In this document: one piece after another, positions 45,049 through 54,492 of the stretch | Numbering within the stretch: position 1 is the first letter of the stretch | How the letters are laid out: every line of letters begins with the position of its first letter | NCBI GenBank assembly: GCA_963726795.1 | Contig: CAVSDD010000004.1 | Span: 62,001-126,000, forward strand | DNA: 64,000 bases | Origin: Hyphomicrobium_A sp963726795 | GTDB taxonomy: Bacteria; Pseudomonadota; Alphaproteobacteria; Rhizobiales; Hyphomicrobiaceae | Direction: 5' to 3' | Notes under the pieces: generated by a model | Seen by the model: the letters and a program-made list of their open reading frames with translations, nothing else | Told to the model about the DNA's origin: nothing | The model's database searches: none | Translations under genes and position numbers: made by a program

Positions 45049-46542
45049 GTGTCCACCCTCTCGCTTGGTCTGGGACTACTCATCGCGACCATTGTCGCGT
45101 TCGTCATCGGAAGCGCACGCGCGCGTGCGCTCGGGACAAAGAGCTTTGAGCGAAGTGGCGAGAGGCCCCACTCGAGGCCCGGTTATCACGGCAGCTACCT
45201 CGCGCTTTGGACCGCGCTTCCGCCGCTGATCGTGCTGCTGGCGTGGTCGGCCGCGCAGCCGGGGGTGGTACGCCACCTCGTGACCAGCACGCTGCCGCAG
45301 TCGGTGCTGGCACTCAGCGAGGCCGAACAGTCACTGGTCATCGGCAAGATCGAAGCCGTCGCCAAGGGGCTGCCAAGGCTTTCGCGCCAGGAGTTTGAGA
45401 CCGTCAAGCGCGCGCGGTTCGGCTTCACACCTGCCGAAGAGGCGCAGCGTGTCCTTCAGGAGCGCGGCGTCGCGCTCGGCTCGGCGCCCGAGCCCTACGT
45501 CATCGCTGCCGCCTACGACCAAGTTTACTACGAGACGGCCGGACAGTGGATTCTAACCGGTGTCGTTGCCGGGCTTGCACTGTTGGGCTTCCTGATCGGC
45601 ATGCTGCGCGCCGGTCCGCAACTGCGCGCCCGCAACGCCGTAGAGGTCGTGGTGCTTGTCGGCCTCCTGCTCGCCTCAAGCGTCGCCATCCTCACCACCG
45701 TCGGCATCATCCTGTCGATGCTGTTTGAGACCGTGCACTTCTTCCAGATGGTGTCGCCGCCGACTTTCTTCTTTGGCACAACGTGGGATCCCCGCTTCTC
45801 CGCCGCAGGACAAGGCGGCGACACGCAAGGCCAGTTCGGCCTTTTGCCGCTGTTGTGGGGCACGCTTTACATTTCTGCGGTGGCACTGCTGGTCGCGGTC
45901 CCCATCGGCCTGTTCAGCGCGATCTACATGGCCGAGTATGCGAGCCGTACGGTGCGCACCGCGGCAAAGCCGCTGCTCGAGATCCTCGCGGGCATTCCGA
46001 CCATCGTTTACGGCCTCTTCGCCCTCATCACGCTCGGGCCGTTTCTGCGGGACGCCGGCGGCCATGTCGGGCTTGAGATCTCCGCCACGAGCGTGCTGAC
46101 GGCGGGGCTCATCATGGGCGTCATGCTCATCCCGTTCGTCTCTTCGCTGTCGGATGACATCATCAACGCCGTGCCGCAGTCGCTGCGCGAGGGCTCCTAC
46201 GGTCTCGGCGCAACGCAATCGGAAACGATCAAGCGCGTCGTGCTGCCGGCCGCTCTTCCGGGCATCGTCGGCGCAGTGCTGCTCGCGGCTTCGCGCGCGA
46301 TAGGCGAAACGATGATCGTCGTGCTCGCAGCCGGCATCGCCGCAAACCTCACGCTCAATCCGTTCGAGCCGGTCACGACGATCACGGTCAAGATCGTGAG
46401 CCAGCTCACCGGCGATCTTGAATTCAACTCGCCGCAGACGTTGGTTGCGTTCGCGCTCGGTCTGACGCTGTTCGTCTTCACGCTTCTTCTCAACATCTAT
46501 GCGCTCTACGTCGTGCGCAAATACCGGGAGCAGTACGAATAA
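45049..46542 (+). CDS. pstC: Phosphate ABC transporter permease PstC
   Basis: A 497-residue permease, longer than E. coli PstC because of an N-terminal extension of ~180 residues with two helices, as usual in alphaproteobacteria. The transporter core has MAEYASRTVRTAAKPLLEILAGIPTIVYG and the coupling-loop ATQSETIKRVVLPAALPGI. The start is GTG 45049 with GAGG upstream, and no better start is seen. The TAA stop overlaps pstA's ATG (TAATG). Confidence 0.95.
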   Translation: MSTLSLGLGLLIATIVAFVIGSARARALGTKSFERSGERPHSRPGYHGSYLALWTALPPLIVLLAWSAAQPGVVRHLVTSTLPQSVLALSEAEQSLVIGKIEAVAKGLPRLSRQEFETVKRARFGFTPAEEAQRVLQERGVALGSAPEPYVIAAAYDQVYYETAGQWILTGVVAGLALLGFLIGMLRAGPQLRARNAVEVVVLVGLLLASSVAILTTVGIILSMLFETVHFFQMVSPPTFFFGTTWDPRFSAAGQGGDTQGQFGLLPLLWGTLYISAVALLVAVPIGLFSAIYMAEYASRTVRTAAKPLLEILAGIPTIVYGLFALITLGPFLRDAGGHVGLEISATSVLTAGLIMGVMLIPFVSSLSDDIINAVPQSLREGSYGLGATQSETIKRVVLPAALPGIVGAVLLAASRAIGETMIVVLAAGIAANLTLNPFEPVTTITVKIVSQLTGDLEFNSPQTLVAFALGLTLFVFTLLLNIYALYVVRKYREQYE

Positions 46543-47849
46543 TGGCCGTCGAAGCCACCCGCGCCCAAGGTTTTGCCGTCGGGCCGACCGTGAAGCGCAA
46601 GATCGCCAAGCGGTACGCCGCCGAGCGCCGATTCCGCCTTTACGGAATCGCGGCGATCCTATTCGGCCTGACGTTCCTCGGCATCTTGTTCGGCAGCATC
46701 TTCATGAAGGGCTACACGAGCTTCGTGCAGTCCTCGTTCAAGCTGCAGGTCAATCTCGATCCCGACATTCTGGATCCCAAGCGCGATCACGATCAGAACG
46801 CGCTCATCACCGCCGACTACGTGCTGCTGGCCAAGCGCGCGATCGCGTCCGCTCTGGGCGTCGACCCCCAGAACAAGGCGCAGATGAAGGAAGCCAACGG
46901 GCTTCTGTCACGCGACGCCGACGTTGCGATCCGGAAGGTGGTGCGCGCAGATCCCTCCCTCATCGGCAAGACCGTGTCGATCGACCTGCTTGCGAGCGGC
47001 CGGGTCAACTCGCTGATGAAGGGCCAGCTCGATCGCGCCCTTCCGGCGGATCTGCGCAAGCTTTCCGATCAGCAGGTCGGCTGGATCGACAAACTTTCGG
47101 CCGACGGTGTTCTCGCCAAGCGCTTCAATACGGGCTTCTTCGTCAACGGCGCGTCGAGCAACCCGGAAACCGCCGGTATCGGCGCAGCGATCATCGGCTC
47201 GCTCTTCATGATGATCACGGTGGTCCTGCTTGCCGTGCCGCTCGGTGTGGCCGCCGCCGTCTACCTTCAGGAATTCGCGCCCAAGAATTTTCTGACCGAC
47301 ATGATCGAGGTCAACATCAACAACCTCGCGGCCGTGCCATCGATCGTGTTCGGACTGTTGGGCCTCGCCATCTTCATCAATTTCGCCGGGCTGCCGCGGT
47401 CGGCCTCTATCGTCGGCGGTCTCGTGTTGACCCTCATGACGCTGCCCACGATCATCATCGCGACGCGCGCTGCGATCGGCGCCGTGCCGCCATCGATCCG
47501 TGAGGCGGCGCTCGGCGTCGGCGCTTCGAAGATGCAGGCGATCTCGCACCACGTGCTGCCGCTTGCATTCCCCGGCATCTTAACCGGCACCATCATCGGC
47601 CTCGCGAAGGCGCTCGGAGAAACGGCGCCGCTGCTGATGATCGGCATGGTGGCCTTCGTCGTCGAATATCCAAAGACGCCGCTCGACCCGTCGACGGCGC
47701 TGCCCGTGCAAATCTACATGTGGGCGACGTCGGCCGAGAGGGGCTTCGTGGAGCGCACCTCCGGAGCGGCCCTTGTTCTGCTGGGCGTTCTCATCTGCAT
47801 GAACCTGATCGCCGTCATTCTGCGCCGCAAATACGAGCGGCGCTGGTAA
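46542..47849 (+). CDS. pstA: Phosphate ABC transporter permease PstA
   Basis: A 435-residue permease with a DUF3333-type N-terminal part (one helix at about 36-60 and a ~140-residue periplasmic segment) and a C-terminal transporter core. Typical parts are YLQEFAPKNFLTDMIEVNINNLAAVPSIVFG in outline and the coupling loop GASKMQAISHHVLPLAFPGI. It overlaps pstC by one base, so the pair is translationally coupled. pstB follows 20 bases later. Confidence 0.95.
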   Translation: MAVEATRAQGFAVGPTVKRKIAKRYAAERRFRLYGIAAILFGLTFLGILFGSIFMKGYTSFVQSSFKLQVNLDPDILDPKRDHDQNALITADYVLLAKRAIASALGVDPQNKAQMKEANGLLSRDADVAIRKVVRADPSLIGKTVSIDLLASGRVNSLMKGQLDRALPADLRKLSDQQVGWIDKLSADGVLAKRFNTGFFVNGASSNPETAGIGAAIIGSLFMMITVVLLAVPLGVAAAVYLQEFAPKNFLTDMIEVNINNLAAVPSIVFGLLGLAIFINFAGLPRSASIVGGLVLTLMTLPTIIIATRAAIGAVPPSIREAALGVGASKMQAISHHVLPLAFPGILTGTIIGLAKALGETAPLLMIGMVAFVVEYPKTPLDPSTALPVQIYMWATSAERGFVERTSGAALVLLGVLICMNLIAVILRRKYERRW

Positions 47850-47869
47850 CCGTCCCTGGAGAGCTATAA

Positions 47870-48682
47870 ATGCTCAAGATGCCAACTCTCGACGTACACA
47901 GCACGGTGGCGCCCGCGAGCAAGACCGAGATGAAGGTCTTTGCCAACGACGTGAACGTGTACTACGGCGAGAAACAAGCCCTGCATAATGTGAACGTCGA
48001 CATCCCCGATCGCGCGGTGATGGCATTCATTGGCCCGTCGGGTTGCGGCAAGACAACGTTCCTGCGCTGCATCAACCGCATGAACGATACGATCTCGAGC
48101 TGCCGCGTCTCGGGCAAGATCATCATCGACAACGAAGACATCTACGATCCCAAGCTCGATGTGGTGCAGCTTCGCGCCCGCGTCGGCATGGTGTTCCAGA
48201 AGCCGAACCCGTTCCCAAAATCGATCTACGAGAATGTCGCTTATGGTCCGCGCATTCACGGCTTGTCGACCTCGCGCGAGGATCTCGACGAGATCGTCAA
48301 CGCGTCCCTGCAGAAGGCCGGCCTCTGGAACGAGGTCAAGGACCGGCTGAACGATCCGGGCACGGGCTTGTCGGGCGGTCAGCAGCAGCGCCTTTGCATC
48401 GCGCGGGCAATCGCCGTCAATCCCGAGATCATTCTCATGGACGAGCCATGCTCGGCGCTCGACCCGATCGCGACCGCGAGGATCGAGGAGCTGATCGACG
48501 AGCTGCGGCAGAACTTCTGCATCATCATCGTCACGCACTCGATGCAGCAGGCCGCGCGCGTCTCGCAACGCACCGCATTTTTCCACATGGGCAACCTCGT
48601 CGAGGAGGGAGCCACGGCCGAGATCTTCACCAACCCCAAGCAACGTCGGACGCAGGACTACATCACCGGGCGATTTGGCTGA
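47870..48682 (+). CDS. pstB: Phosphate ABC transporter ATPase PstB
   Basis: A 270-residue ATPase that drives phosphate uptake with PstSCA. Walker A is GPSGCGKTTFLRCINRMND, the Q-loop is VFQKPNPFPKSIYENVAYG, the signature is LSGGQQQRLCIARA, and Walker B is ILMDEPCSALDPIA. HSMQQAARVSQRTAFFHMG carries the switch His. Length and the Cys-rich CINRMND and CSALD forms are standard for PstB. Confidence 0.97.
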   Translation: MLKMPTLDVHSTVAPASKTEMKVFANDVNVYYGEKQALHNVNVDIPDRAVMAFIGPSGCGKTTFLRCINRMNDTISSCRVSGKIIIDNEDIYDPKLDVVQLRARVGMVFQKPNPFPKSIYENVAYGPRIHGLSTSREDLDEIVNASLQKAGLWNEVKDRLNDPGTGLSGGQQQRLCIARAIAVNPEIILMDEPCSALDPIATARIEELIDELRQNFCIIIVTHSMQQAARVSQRTAFFHMGNLVEEGATAEIFTNPKQRRTQDYITGRFG

Positions 48683-48732
48683 TGGTCCGCTTCCCGCTCC
48701 CGTTCGGCCGCTCACGCGCGCAAGGAGAACCC

Positions 48733-49440
48733 ATGAACGAGCATACCGTAAAGTCATACGAGGAAGAGCTCGCACTGCTCGACAAGAAGATCGCGCAGAT
48801 GGGCGGGCTTGCAGAGCAGCTTTTGGGCAAGTCGTTGGAAGCGCTCGAGCGGCGCGACCCGAAGGTGGCCGAGGAGGTCGTGCTCTCCGATCGCATGATC
48901 GACAATCTGGAGCGCGAGATTGAGGAGCAGGTCATCTCCATGATCGCGCGCCGTCAGCCGATGGCCGACGATTTGCGCCACATCATGGGTGCGCTGCGCA
49001 TCACGACGGATCTGGAGCGCATCGGCGACCTCGCCAAGAACATCGCCAAGCGCGCGCTCGCCATCGCGGACGAGTCCCACCCCAAGACGCTGATGTCGGG
49101 CATCCGCCACATGGTAGAGCTGGCGCTGCAGCAGCTGAAGGAAGTGCTGGACGCCTACGCCGAGCGCGATGCCGACAAGGCACTCTCGGTATGGCGCAAC
49201 GATGCGCAGATCGACGCCATGTACAACTCGCTGTTCCGCGAGCTGCTGACCTACATGATGGAAGATCCGCGCAACATCGGCATCTCAACGCACCTTCTGT
49301 TCGGTGCCAAGAACGTCGAGCGGGTCGGCGATCACACGACCAACATCGCCGAGACCGTCCACTTCCTCGTGCGCGGCTTCAATATCGCCGATGACCGTCC
49401 CAAGGACGATCAGACGAGCTCAACCTTGATCTCGAGCTGA
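48733..49440 (+). CDS. phoU: Phosphate signalling protein PhoU
   Basis: A 235-residue all-helical negative regulator that links the Pst transporter to PhoR. The two PhoU repeats each include a metal-binding ExxxD-type helix: ITTDLERIGDLAKNIAKRAL and LLFGAKNVERVGDHTTNIAETVHFL. ATG 48733 has AAGGAG seven bases upstream. It lies between pstB and phoB in the usual order. Confidence 0.96.
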   Translation: MNEHTVKSYEEELALLDKKIAQMGGLAEQLLGKSLEALERRDPKVAEEVVLSDRMIDNLEREIEEQVISMIARRQPMADDLRHIMGALRITTDLERIGDLAKNIAKRALAIADESHPKTLMSGIRHMVELALQQLKEVLDAYAERDADKALSVWRNDAQIDAMYNSLFRELLTYMMEDPRNIGISTHLLFGAKNVERVGDHTTNIAETVHFLVRGFNIADDRPKDDQTSSTLISS

Positions 49441-49459
49441 GGGCACAAACCGGCTGGCC

Positions 49460-50161
49460 ATGGGAATGTCCGCAAAAGTGCTCATCGTCGAGGACGAGGC
49501 GCCGCTGGCCGAGATGCTGCGGTACAACCTCGAGTCGGAAGGCTTCCGGGTCGCGCACGCGGGGACCGGCGAGGAGGCGCTCATCCTGGTCGAGGAGGAG
49601 CGCCCCGATCTCGTCGTGCTCGACTGGATGCTGCCGGGTGTTTCCGGAATCGAGCTGTGTCGCCGTTTGCGGGCCAAGGCCGTTTCGCGCAACGTTCCCA
49701 TCATCATGCTGACGGCGCGCGGTGAAGAAAGTGACCGCATCCGCGGTCTGGCGACCGGCGCCGACGACTATGTCGTGAAGCCGTTCTCGCTGCCGGAGCT
49801 GATGGCGCGCGTGCGCGCGATCTTGCGGCGGACATCGCCCGACCGCATGGCGGACGTCCTCAAGATCGGCGACATCGAGCTCGATCGCGCCGCGCATCGG
49901 GTGATGCGAGGCTTGCGCCAGGTGCGGCTGGGGCCAACCGAGTTCCGCCTGCTCGAGTTTCTCATGGAAAGCTCAGGTCGCGTCATGTCGCGCGCGCAGC
50001 TGCTCGATGGTGTTTGGGGCCGCGACGCCTTCGTCGACGAGCGCACGGTCGATGTGCACATCGGGCGTTTGCGTAAAGCGCTGATCCGCGGCAACGAGCG
50101 TGATCCGATCCGCACGGTGCGTTCGGCCGGCTATGTGTTCGGCGATCACACCGACGCTTGA
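49460..50161 (+). CDS. phoB: Phosphate regulon response regulator PhoB
   Basis: A 233-residue OmpR-type response regulator. The receiver has VLIVEDEAPLAEML, phospho-acceptor Asp55 in VVLDWMLPGVSGIEL, Thr in MLTARGEES and Lys in YVVKPFSLPEL. The winged-helix DNA-binding domain includes LGPTEFRLLEFLME and DERTVDVHIGRLRKAL. It ends the pho cluster. A hairpin lies 30 bases after the stop. Confidence 0.97.
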   Translation: MGMSAKVLIVEDEAPLAEMLRYNLESEGFRVAHAGTGEEALILVEEERPDLVVLDWMLPGVSGIELCRRLRAKAVSRNVPIIMLTARGEESDRIRGLATGADDYVVKPFSLPELMARVRAILRRTSPDRMADVLKIGDIELDRAAHRVMRGLRQVRLGPTEFRLLEFLMESSGRVMSRAQLLDGVWGRDAFVDERTVDVHIGRLRKALIRGNERDPIRTVRSAGYVFGDHTDA

Positions 50162-50190
50162 TCGGGCAAATGACCTGGCAGAAATGAGAA

Positions 50191-50214
50191 GGGCACCAGC
50201 TGACGCCGGTGCCC
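50191..50214 (+). terminator. Hairpin terminator after phoB
   Basis: GGGCACC (50191-50197) and GGTGCCC (50208-50214) form a 7-bp stem extended by an internal GC pair. GTATTGTTT follows. It separates phoB from the convergent gcrA gene and could serve both strands. Confidence 0.6.
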
Positions 50215-50243
50215 GTATTGTTTCAGCTCGTGCCTTCGCCTGC

Positions 50244-50783
50244 TCAGGCGGTCTCTTTGCGCGGCGCGGCCAACTCTTGCCCCACGGGCTCGATCACCAG
50301 TTCGCGCTCGCGGCGACGAGACTGCGGCGGCTGGAAGGCGCGCCGGGCGTGGAATTCGCAGTAGGGCAGGCCCGGCACTTTTTTCTTCCCGCAGAAATAG
50401 AAGTCGCTCATCTGCGGGTCGCCGATCGGCCAGCGGCAGCTGCATTCGTCCAGCGACGCAATGGTTTTGCGTTCTGCCATCGGGATCACGAGTTCCTCGG
50501 CAGGCGGCTGATAGACTTCGGGCTCGGCATAAAGGGCGCGGAAAGCCGGATTACCCAGTGGCGCAAAACGCCCTTTTGCCAAGCGCTTAGCAGCCAAGCG
50601 CGGACGCGGGCGATGGCTCTTCATGCGCGAGGTCGTCGCGCGGCCGGAGAGCCCTAGTCTGTGCACCTTACCGATCACGGCGTTGCGCGTGACGCTGCCG
50701 AGCCGGCCTGCGATCTGACTTGCGCTCAACCCTTCGGCCCAGAGCTTCTTTAAAAGCTCTACGCGCTCGTCGGTCCAAGCCAT
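50244..50783 (-). CDS. gcrA: GcrA family cell cycle regulator
   Basis: A 179-residue GcrA protein, the alphaproteobacterial factor that binds sigma-70 and recognises GANTC-methylated promoters made by CcrM. The N-terminal helix-turn-helix is MAWTDERVELLKKLWAEGLS and VTRNAVIGKVHRLGLSGR. The C-terminal sigma-interacting part has CSCRWPIGDP, FYFCGKKKVPGLPYCEFHARRAF with conserved Cys residues. ATG 50783 has AGGGAG upstream; the longer open frame is not coding. Its presence fits the GANTC sites at the candidate origin. Confidence 0.95.
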   Translation of the reverse strand: MAWTDERVELLKKLWAEGLSASQIAGRLGSVTRNAVIGKVHRLGLSGRATTSRMKSHRPRPRLAAKRLAKGRFAPLGNPAFRALYAEPEVYQPPAEELVIPMAERKTIASLDECSCRWPIGDPQMSDFYFCGKKKVPGLPYCEFHARRAFQPPQSRRRERELVIEPVGQELAAPRKETA

Positions 50784-51221
50784 AAATTTCGCTCCCTGGA
50801 ACTTCAGGGGCGCGCGCACTAGCTGCGCACACCAATTAACGTTCGGTCGAGCGAGGAGCGGCATGGACGAGCGCAAAAGGACGCTACGACCCACGCGAAA
50901 GCACCTTGCCTGACCGGGCGAACGCTTACTGGGATGACTCTGGAAACTACGAGCGCAGGACGCGGGCAACGGACAACAGCCGCCACCTAGTGCGCACCGG
51001 GCTACTCGGAGGGCCGCGACCGCGGTCCCTCGTGCTCCGATGGGGGCAAAGCTACAACAGGCGGAATTGGGCCTACAAGATCAGCGCCCTGGCTGGGGGG
51101 CCATTGACCGGGAGAGGTGGCATATTCGCAACAGGCAATGGTCACAAGGTGCACGCCGTGGCGCCTGCAACCATCCGGCGCCCACACCAAGCTGGCCGAG
51201 ATGAAGTGGCAGGTGGGTTCG
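50784..51221. other. Intergenic region between gcrA and the argD promoter
   Basis: About 440 bases without a recognised gene. It should contain the gcrA promoter; one GACTC (GANTC) site occurs near 50936-50941. Several short plus-strand frames have no protein-like features. The GC content drops towards the 3' end. No tRNA or known small RNA fold was identified by eye. Confidence 0.4.
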
Positions 51222-51250
51222 TTGACACTATGTCCCCTCGCGCGTATTTA
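51222..51250 (+). promoter_or_regulatory. Sigma-70-type promoter for argD
   Basis: TTGACA (51222-51227), an exact 17-base spacer and TATTTA (51245-51250) form a near-consensus housekeeping promoter. The predicted start is near 51257, about 65 bases before the argD coding start. It is one of the clearest promoters by eye in this GC-rich window. Confidence 0.65.
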
Positions 51251-51261
51251 CGCTAAAGCAG

Positions 51262-51284
51262 GCCGCCGCGGAGGCGGCTTTTTT
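51262..51284 (+). terminator. Intrinsic terminator-like hairpin in the argD leader
   Basis: GCCGCC (51262-51267), loop GCGGA, GGCGGC (51273-51278) and six Ts (51279-51284) have the full form of a Rho-independent terminator. It begins only about five bases after the predicted transcript start and lies before argD, so it may end readthrough from upstream or act in attenuation. Confidence 0.65.
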
Positions 51285-51323
51285 GATTTTCTAGCGATGA
51301 TCGCTGCAAAGGAACGGGCGCCG

Positions 51324-52562
51324 ATGTCTGCATCGTTGGCGGCTTCGGAGCCTAATAAAAAATCTCCAACCCATACAACCGGCCCCTCGGCCGCGCTGAT
51401 GGCCAACTACGCGCGCCAGGACCTGGTGTTTGCGCGCGGGGAAGGCACCTGGCTCTACACTCCTGAGGGGGAGCGCTACCTCGATTTCGCCTCCGGGATA
51501 GCCGTGAATGTGCTCGGCCATGCCCATCCTCGCCTTGTCGGCGCGCTCACCGAACAAGCCGAAAAGCTCTGGCACACGTCCAATCTTTACCGGGTAGCGG
51601 GACAGGAAAAGCTCGCCGAGCGTCTCGTCGCCGAGACGTTCGCCGACCGCGTTTTCTTCTGCAATTCGGGCGCTGAAGCCTGCGAAGCGGCCATCAAGGC
51701 CACGCGGCGCTACCAATTCGTGCGCGGCAATCCCGAGCGCTGGCGCATTGTGACGTTCGCCGGCGCCTTCCATGGACGGACGCTCGCCACCATCGCAGCC
51801 GGCGGCAACCCCAAATATTGCGAGGGTTTCGGGCCCCCGGTCGAAGGTTTCGACCAGGTACCGTTCGCCGATCTCGCCGCCGTTGAGGCCGCAATCGGGC
51901 CTGAGACGGCCGGGATCATGATCGAGCCCATCCAGGGTGAGGGCGGTATCAAGGTCGCGCCCGCGGACTTCCTGTTCGCCTTACGCGAATTGTGTGACCG
52001 GCACGGCCTGCTGCTCATTCTCGATGAGGTCCAGTGCGGCATGGGCCGCACCGGCAAGCTCTTTGCGCACGAATGGGCGGGCTTCACGCCCGATCTCATG
52101 GCGATCGCGAAAGGCATCGGCGGAGGCTTTCCGCTCGGCGCCCTGCTGGCGACGCAAGACGCGGCTTCCGGCATGACGGCTGGAACGCACGGGTCGACCT
52201 TCGGAGGCAATCCGCTGGCGACCGCGGTCGGCAATGCAGTGCTCGATGCGGTGCTGGAAGATGGCTTCCTCGACGCCGTGCAACAAAAAGCCCTTCGCTT
52301 GAAGCAGTCGCTCGCCGCCGTCGCGGATCAGCACCCGGATCTCGTCGAGGAGGTGCGCGGCCAAGGCCTGCTGATGGGGATCAAGGTCAAAGTTCCGCCG
52401 GGCGAAGTGACCAAGGCCGCGCTGGCCGAGCGGTTGCTTCTCGCCGGTGCCAGCGACAACGTCGTGCGGCTCCTGCCTCCGCTCAACGTTACGGAGGAAG
52501 AGATCTCAGAGGCGATGGAGCGGCTGTCACGCGCGCTCGACCAAGTCGGACGCAAAAAGTGA
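51324..52562 (+). CDS. argD: Acetylornithine aminotransferase
   Basis: A PLP-dependent class III aminotransferase of ~412 residues in arginine biosynthesis (N-acetyl-glutamate semialdehyde to N-acetylornithine). Typical parts are YLDFASGIAVNVLGHAHP, FFCNSGAEACEAAIKATRRY, the PLP Asp in LILDEVQCGMGRTG and the Schiff-base Lys in MAIAKGIGGGFPLGALL. ATG 51324 is a judgement: ATG 51297 and ATG 51399 are also in frame and none has a strong ribosome site. argF follows directly, so argD-argF-hslO is probably one operon. Confidence 0.94.
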   Translation: MSASLAASEPNKKSPTHTTGPSAALMANYARQDLVFARGEGTWLYTPEGERYLDFASGIAVNVLGHAHPRLVGALTEQAEKLWHTSNLYRVAGQEKLAERLVAETFADRVFFCNSGAEACEAAIKATRRYQFVRGNPERWRIVTFAGAFHGRTLATIAAGGNPKYCEGFGPPVEGFDQVPFADLAAVEAAIGPETAGIMIEPIQGEGGIKVAPADFLFALRELCDRHGLLLILDEVQCGMGRTGKLFAHEWAGFTPDLMAIAKGIGGGFPLGALLATQDAASGMTAGTHGSTFGGNPLATAVGNAVLDAVLEDGFLDAVQQKALRLKQSLAAVADQHPDLVEEVRGQGLLMGIKVKVPPGEVTKAALAERLLLAGASDNVVRLLPPLNVTEEEISEAMERLSRALDQVGRKK

Positions 52563-52594
52563 ACGCACTCCTCACCCGAGCTCGGCGCAGCCCG

Positions 52595-53539
52595 ATGGCC
52601 TCCAAGATCGACATTCCCCCGCCCCCACGGCATTTCATCGACCTCGACGGGCTCGACGCCAAGACGTTGCGGCGCATTCTCGACATGGCACACGCTATGA
52701 AGAAAGCCGGCAAGCGCGTGCCTGCCCGCTTCAAGCCGCGCGGCATTGCCGAGGACGTACTGGCAATGATCTTCGAGAAGCCCTCGACGCGCACGCGGGT
52801 CTCGTTCGATGTCGCCATGCGCCAGCTCGGCGGCCAGACGCTATCGCTCAGCCACACCGACATGCAACTTGGCCGCGGGGAATCGATCGCGGATACCGCA
52901 CGCGTGATGTCGCGCTACGTCGACGCCATCATGATCCGCGCCAATTCGCACGCGACCGTGCTCGAGCTGGCTCGCCACGCGACGATCCCGGTGATCAACG
53001 GGCTGACCGACAAAAGCCATCCGTGCCAGGTGATGGCCGACATCATGACCTTCGAGGAGAAGCTGGGGCCTATCAAAGGCCGCACCATCGCCTGGGTCGG
53101 GGACGGCAACAACGTTGCGGTATCGTTCCTGCATGCCGCGGTGCGTTTCGGCTTCGAGTTGCGCCTGGCATGCCCGGAAGCTCTGCGTCCCGATGCTGCC
53201 GTCGTCGATTGGGTCAAGCGCGAGAAGGGTGCGGTGTCGCTCACCGAGGACGCGCGCAAGGCCGTGCGCGGAGCCGATTGCGTTGTCACCGATACGTGGG
53301 TGTCGATGGGCGATACGGATGGTGCGCGGCGCAAGAAGCTTCTGACGCCTTTCGGCGTCGACGCGGCGCTCATGCGTCAAGCGGCACCGGGCGCCATTTT
53401 CATGCACTGCTTGCCGGCCTACCGCGGGCACGAGGTCACAGCCGAAGTCATCGATGGACCGCAGTCGGCTGTGCTCGATGAGGCGGAGAACCGTCTGCAC
53501 GCGCAGAAGGCGATCCTCGCCTGGTGCCTCGGCGCCTGA
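52595..53539 (+). CDS. argF: Ornithine carbamoyltransferase
   Basis: A 314-residue enzyme that makes citrulline from ornithine and carbamoyl phosphate. Signatures are FEKPSTRTRVSFD (carbamoyl-phosphate loop), the DKSHPCQVMAD motif, AWVGDGNNVA and the ornithine loop MHCLPAYRGHEV. ATG 52595 gives the usual length. A GTG at 52559 overlaps the argD stop and is in frame, so coupled initiation with a 12-residue extension is possible. hslO starts two bases after its stop. Confidence 0.96.
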   Translation: MASKIDIPPPPRHFIDLDGLDAKTLRRILDMAHAMKKAGKRVPARFKPRGIAEDVLAMIFEKPSTRTRVSFDVAMRQLGGQTLSLSHTDMQLGRGESIADTARVMSRYVDAIMIRANSHATVLELARHATIPVINGLTDKSHPCQVMADIMTFEEKLGPIKGRTIAWVGDGNNVAVSFLHAAVRFGFELRLACPEALRPDAAVVDWVKREKGAVSLTEDARKAVRGADCVVTDTWVSMGDTDGARRKKLLTPFGVDAALMRQAAPGAIFMHCLPAYRGHEVTAEVIDGPQSAVLDEAENRLHAQKAILAWCLGA

Positions 53540-53541
53540 CG

Positions 53542-54483
53542 ATGGAACAGCCCCGCATCGAGGAAGCGCTCACCGACGATATCGTGCTTCCGTTCCGTAC
53601 CGAGCGCTCGGGCGTCATCGGCCGCCTCGTGCGTCTCGGACCTGCGGTCGATGAGATCCTGTCGCATCACAAGGTGCCGCTTGCCGTCGCGCAGGCGCTG
53701 GGCGAAGCGGTGGCGCTGACAGTCATGCTGGGCACATCGTTGAAGTTCGATGGCAAGCTCATCCTGCAGACCAAGACCGACGGCATTCTCGATTTTCTCG
53801 TCATCAATTTTGAGACGCCGGGCCGCGTGCGCGGATACGTGCGCTACGACAAGAAGCGTTTCAGCGGGGTCGACGATGAGACACCCGTGGACCAGGGCGA
53901 ACTGCTGGGGCGCGGGCATCTGGCGATCACCATCGATCCCGGCGAGGAAATGGAGCGCTATCAGGGTATCGTCGCCGTCGACGGTGAGGGCCTTGCTGCA
54001 GCGGCGCTGGGCTATTTCCAGCAGTCCGAGCAGTTGCCGTCCTTCATCCGCTTAGCTGTCGCGCGCCACTACCAGGCCGGAGAATGGCACTGGCGCGCCG
54101 GCGGTCTCATGATCCAGCACCTGGCGAGATCCGGCGGTCGCAAGAGCCCGGCAGGATCGGACGCCATTACGCTCGAACCAGATGACGACGACTGGGAGCG
54201 CACCAGGCTTCTTGCCGCTACGGTGGAAGACCACGAGCTGCTCGACCCGATGCTGGCGCCCGAGCGGCTCCTGTACCGGCTGTTCCACGAGGAAGGGGTT
54301 CGCGCGCTGCCTCGGACGCCCGTTCAAGCGTACTGCCGCTGCTCGCGTGAGCGCGTGGAAGAATTCCTGCGGAGCTTCGGCGCGGCGGAGCTGAGTGACA
54401 TGCGTGAGCCCGACGGCGGGATTAGCGTCACGTGCGAGTTTTGCGCGACCAAGTATCAGTTCGCGCCGGGCGAGATAACCTGA
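53542..54483 (+). CDS. hslO: 33 kDa chaperonin (Hsp33)
   Basis: A 313-residue redox-regulated holdase chaperone. The N-terminal part has DDIVLPFRTERSGVIGRLVRLG and ALGEAVALTVMLGTSLKFDG. The C-terminal zinc switch carries Cys residues as YCRCSRERVEEFL and VTCEFCATKYQF (C-x-C and C-x2-C). ATG 53542 is used since homology begins at MEQPRIEEAL. It follows argF without a gap. This argD-argF-hslO order is conserved in Hyphomicrobiales. Confidence 0.95.
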   Translation: MEQPRIEEALTDDIVLPFRTERSGVIGRLVRLGPAVDEILSHHKVPLAVAQALGEAVALTVMLGTSLKFDGKLILQTKTDGILDFLVINFETPGRVRGYVRYDKKRFSGVDDETPVDQGELLGRGHLAITIDPGEEMERYQGIVAVDGEGLAAAALGYFQQSEQLPSFIRLAVARHYQAGEWHWRAGGLMIQHLARSGGRKSPAGSDAITLEPDDDDWERTRLLAATVEDHELLDPMLAPERLLYRLFHEEGVRALPRTPVQAYCRCSRERVEEFLRSFGAAELSDMREPDGGISVTCEFCATKYQFAPGEIT

Positions 54484-54492
54484 AACCTCGGC

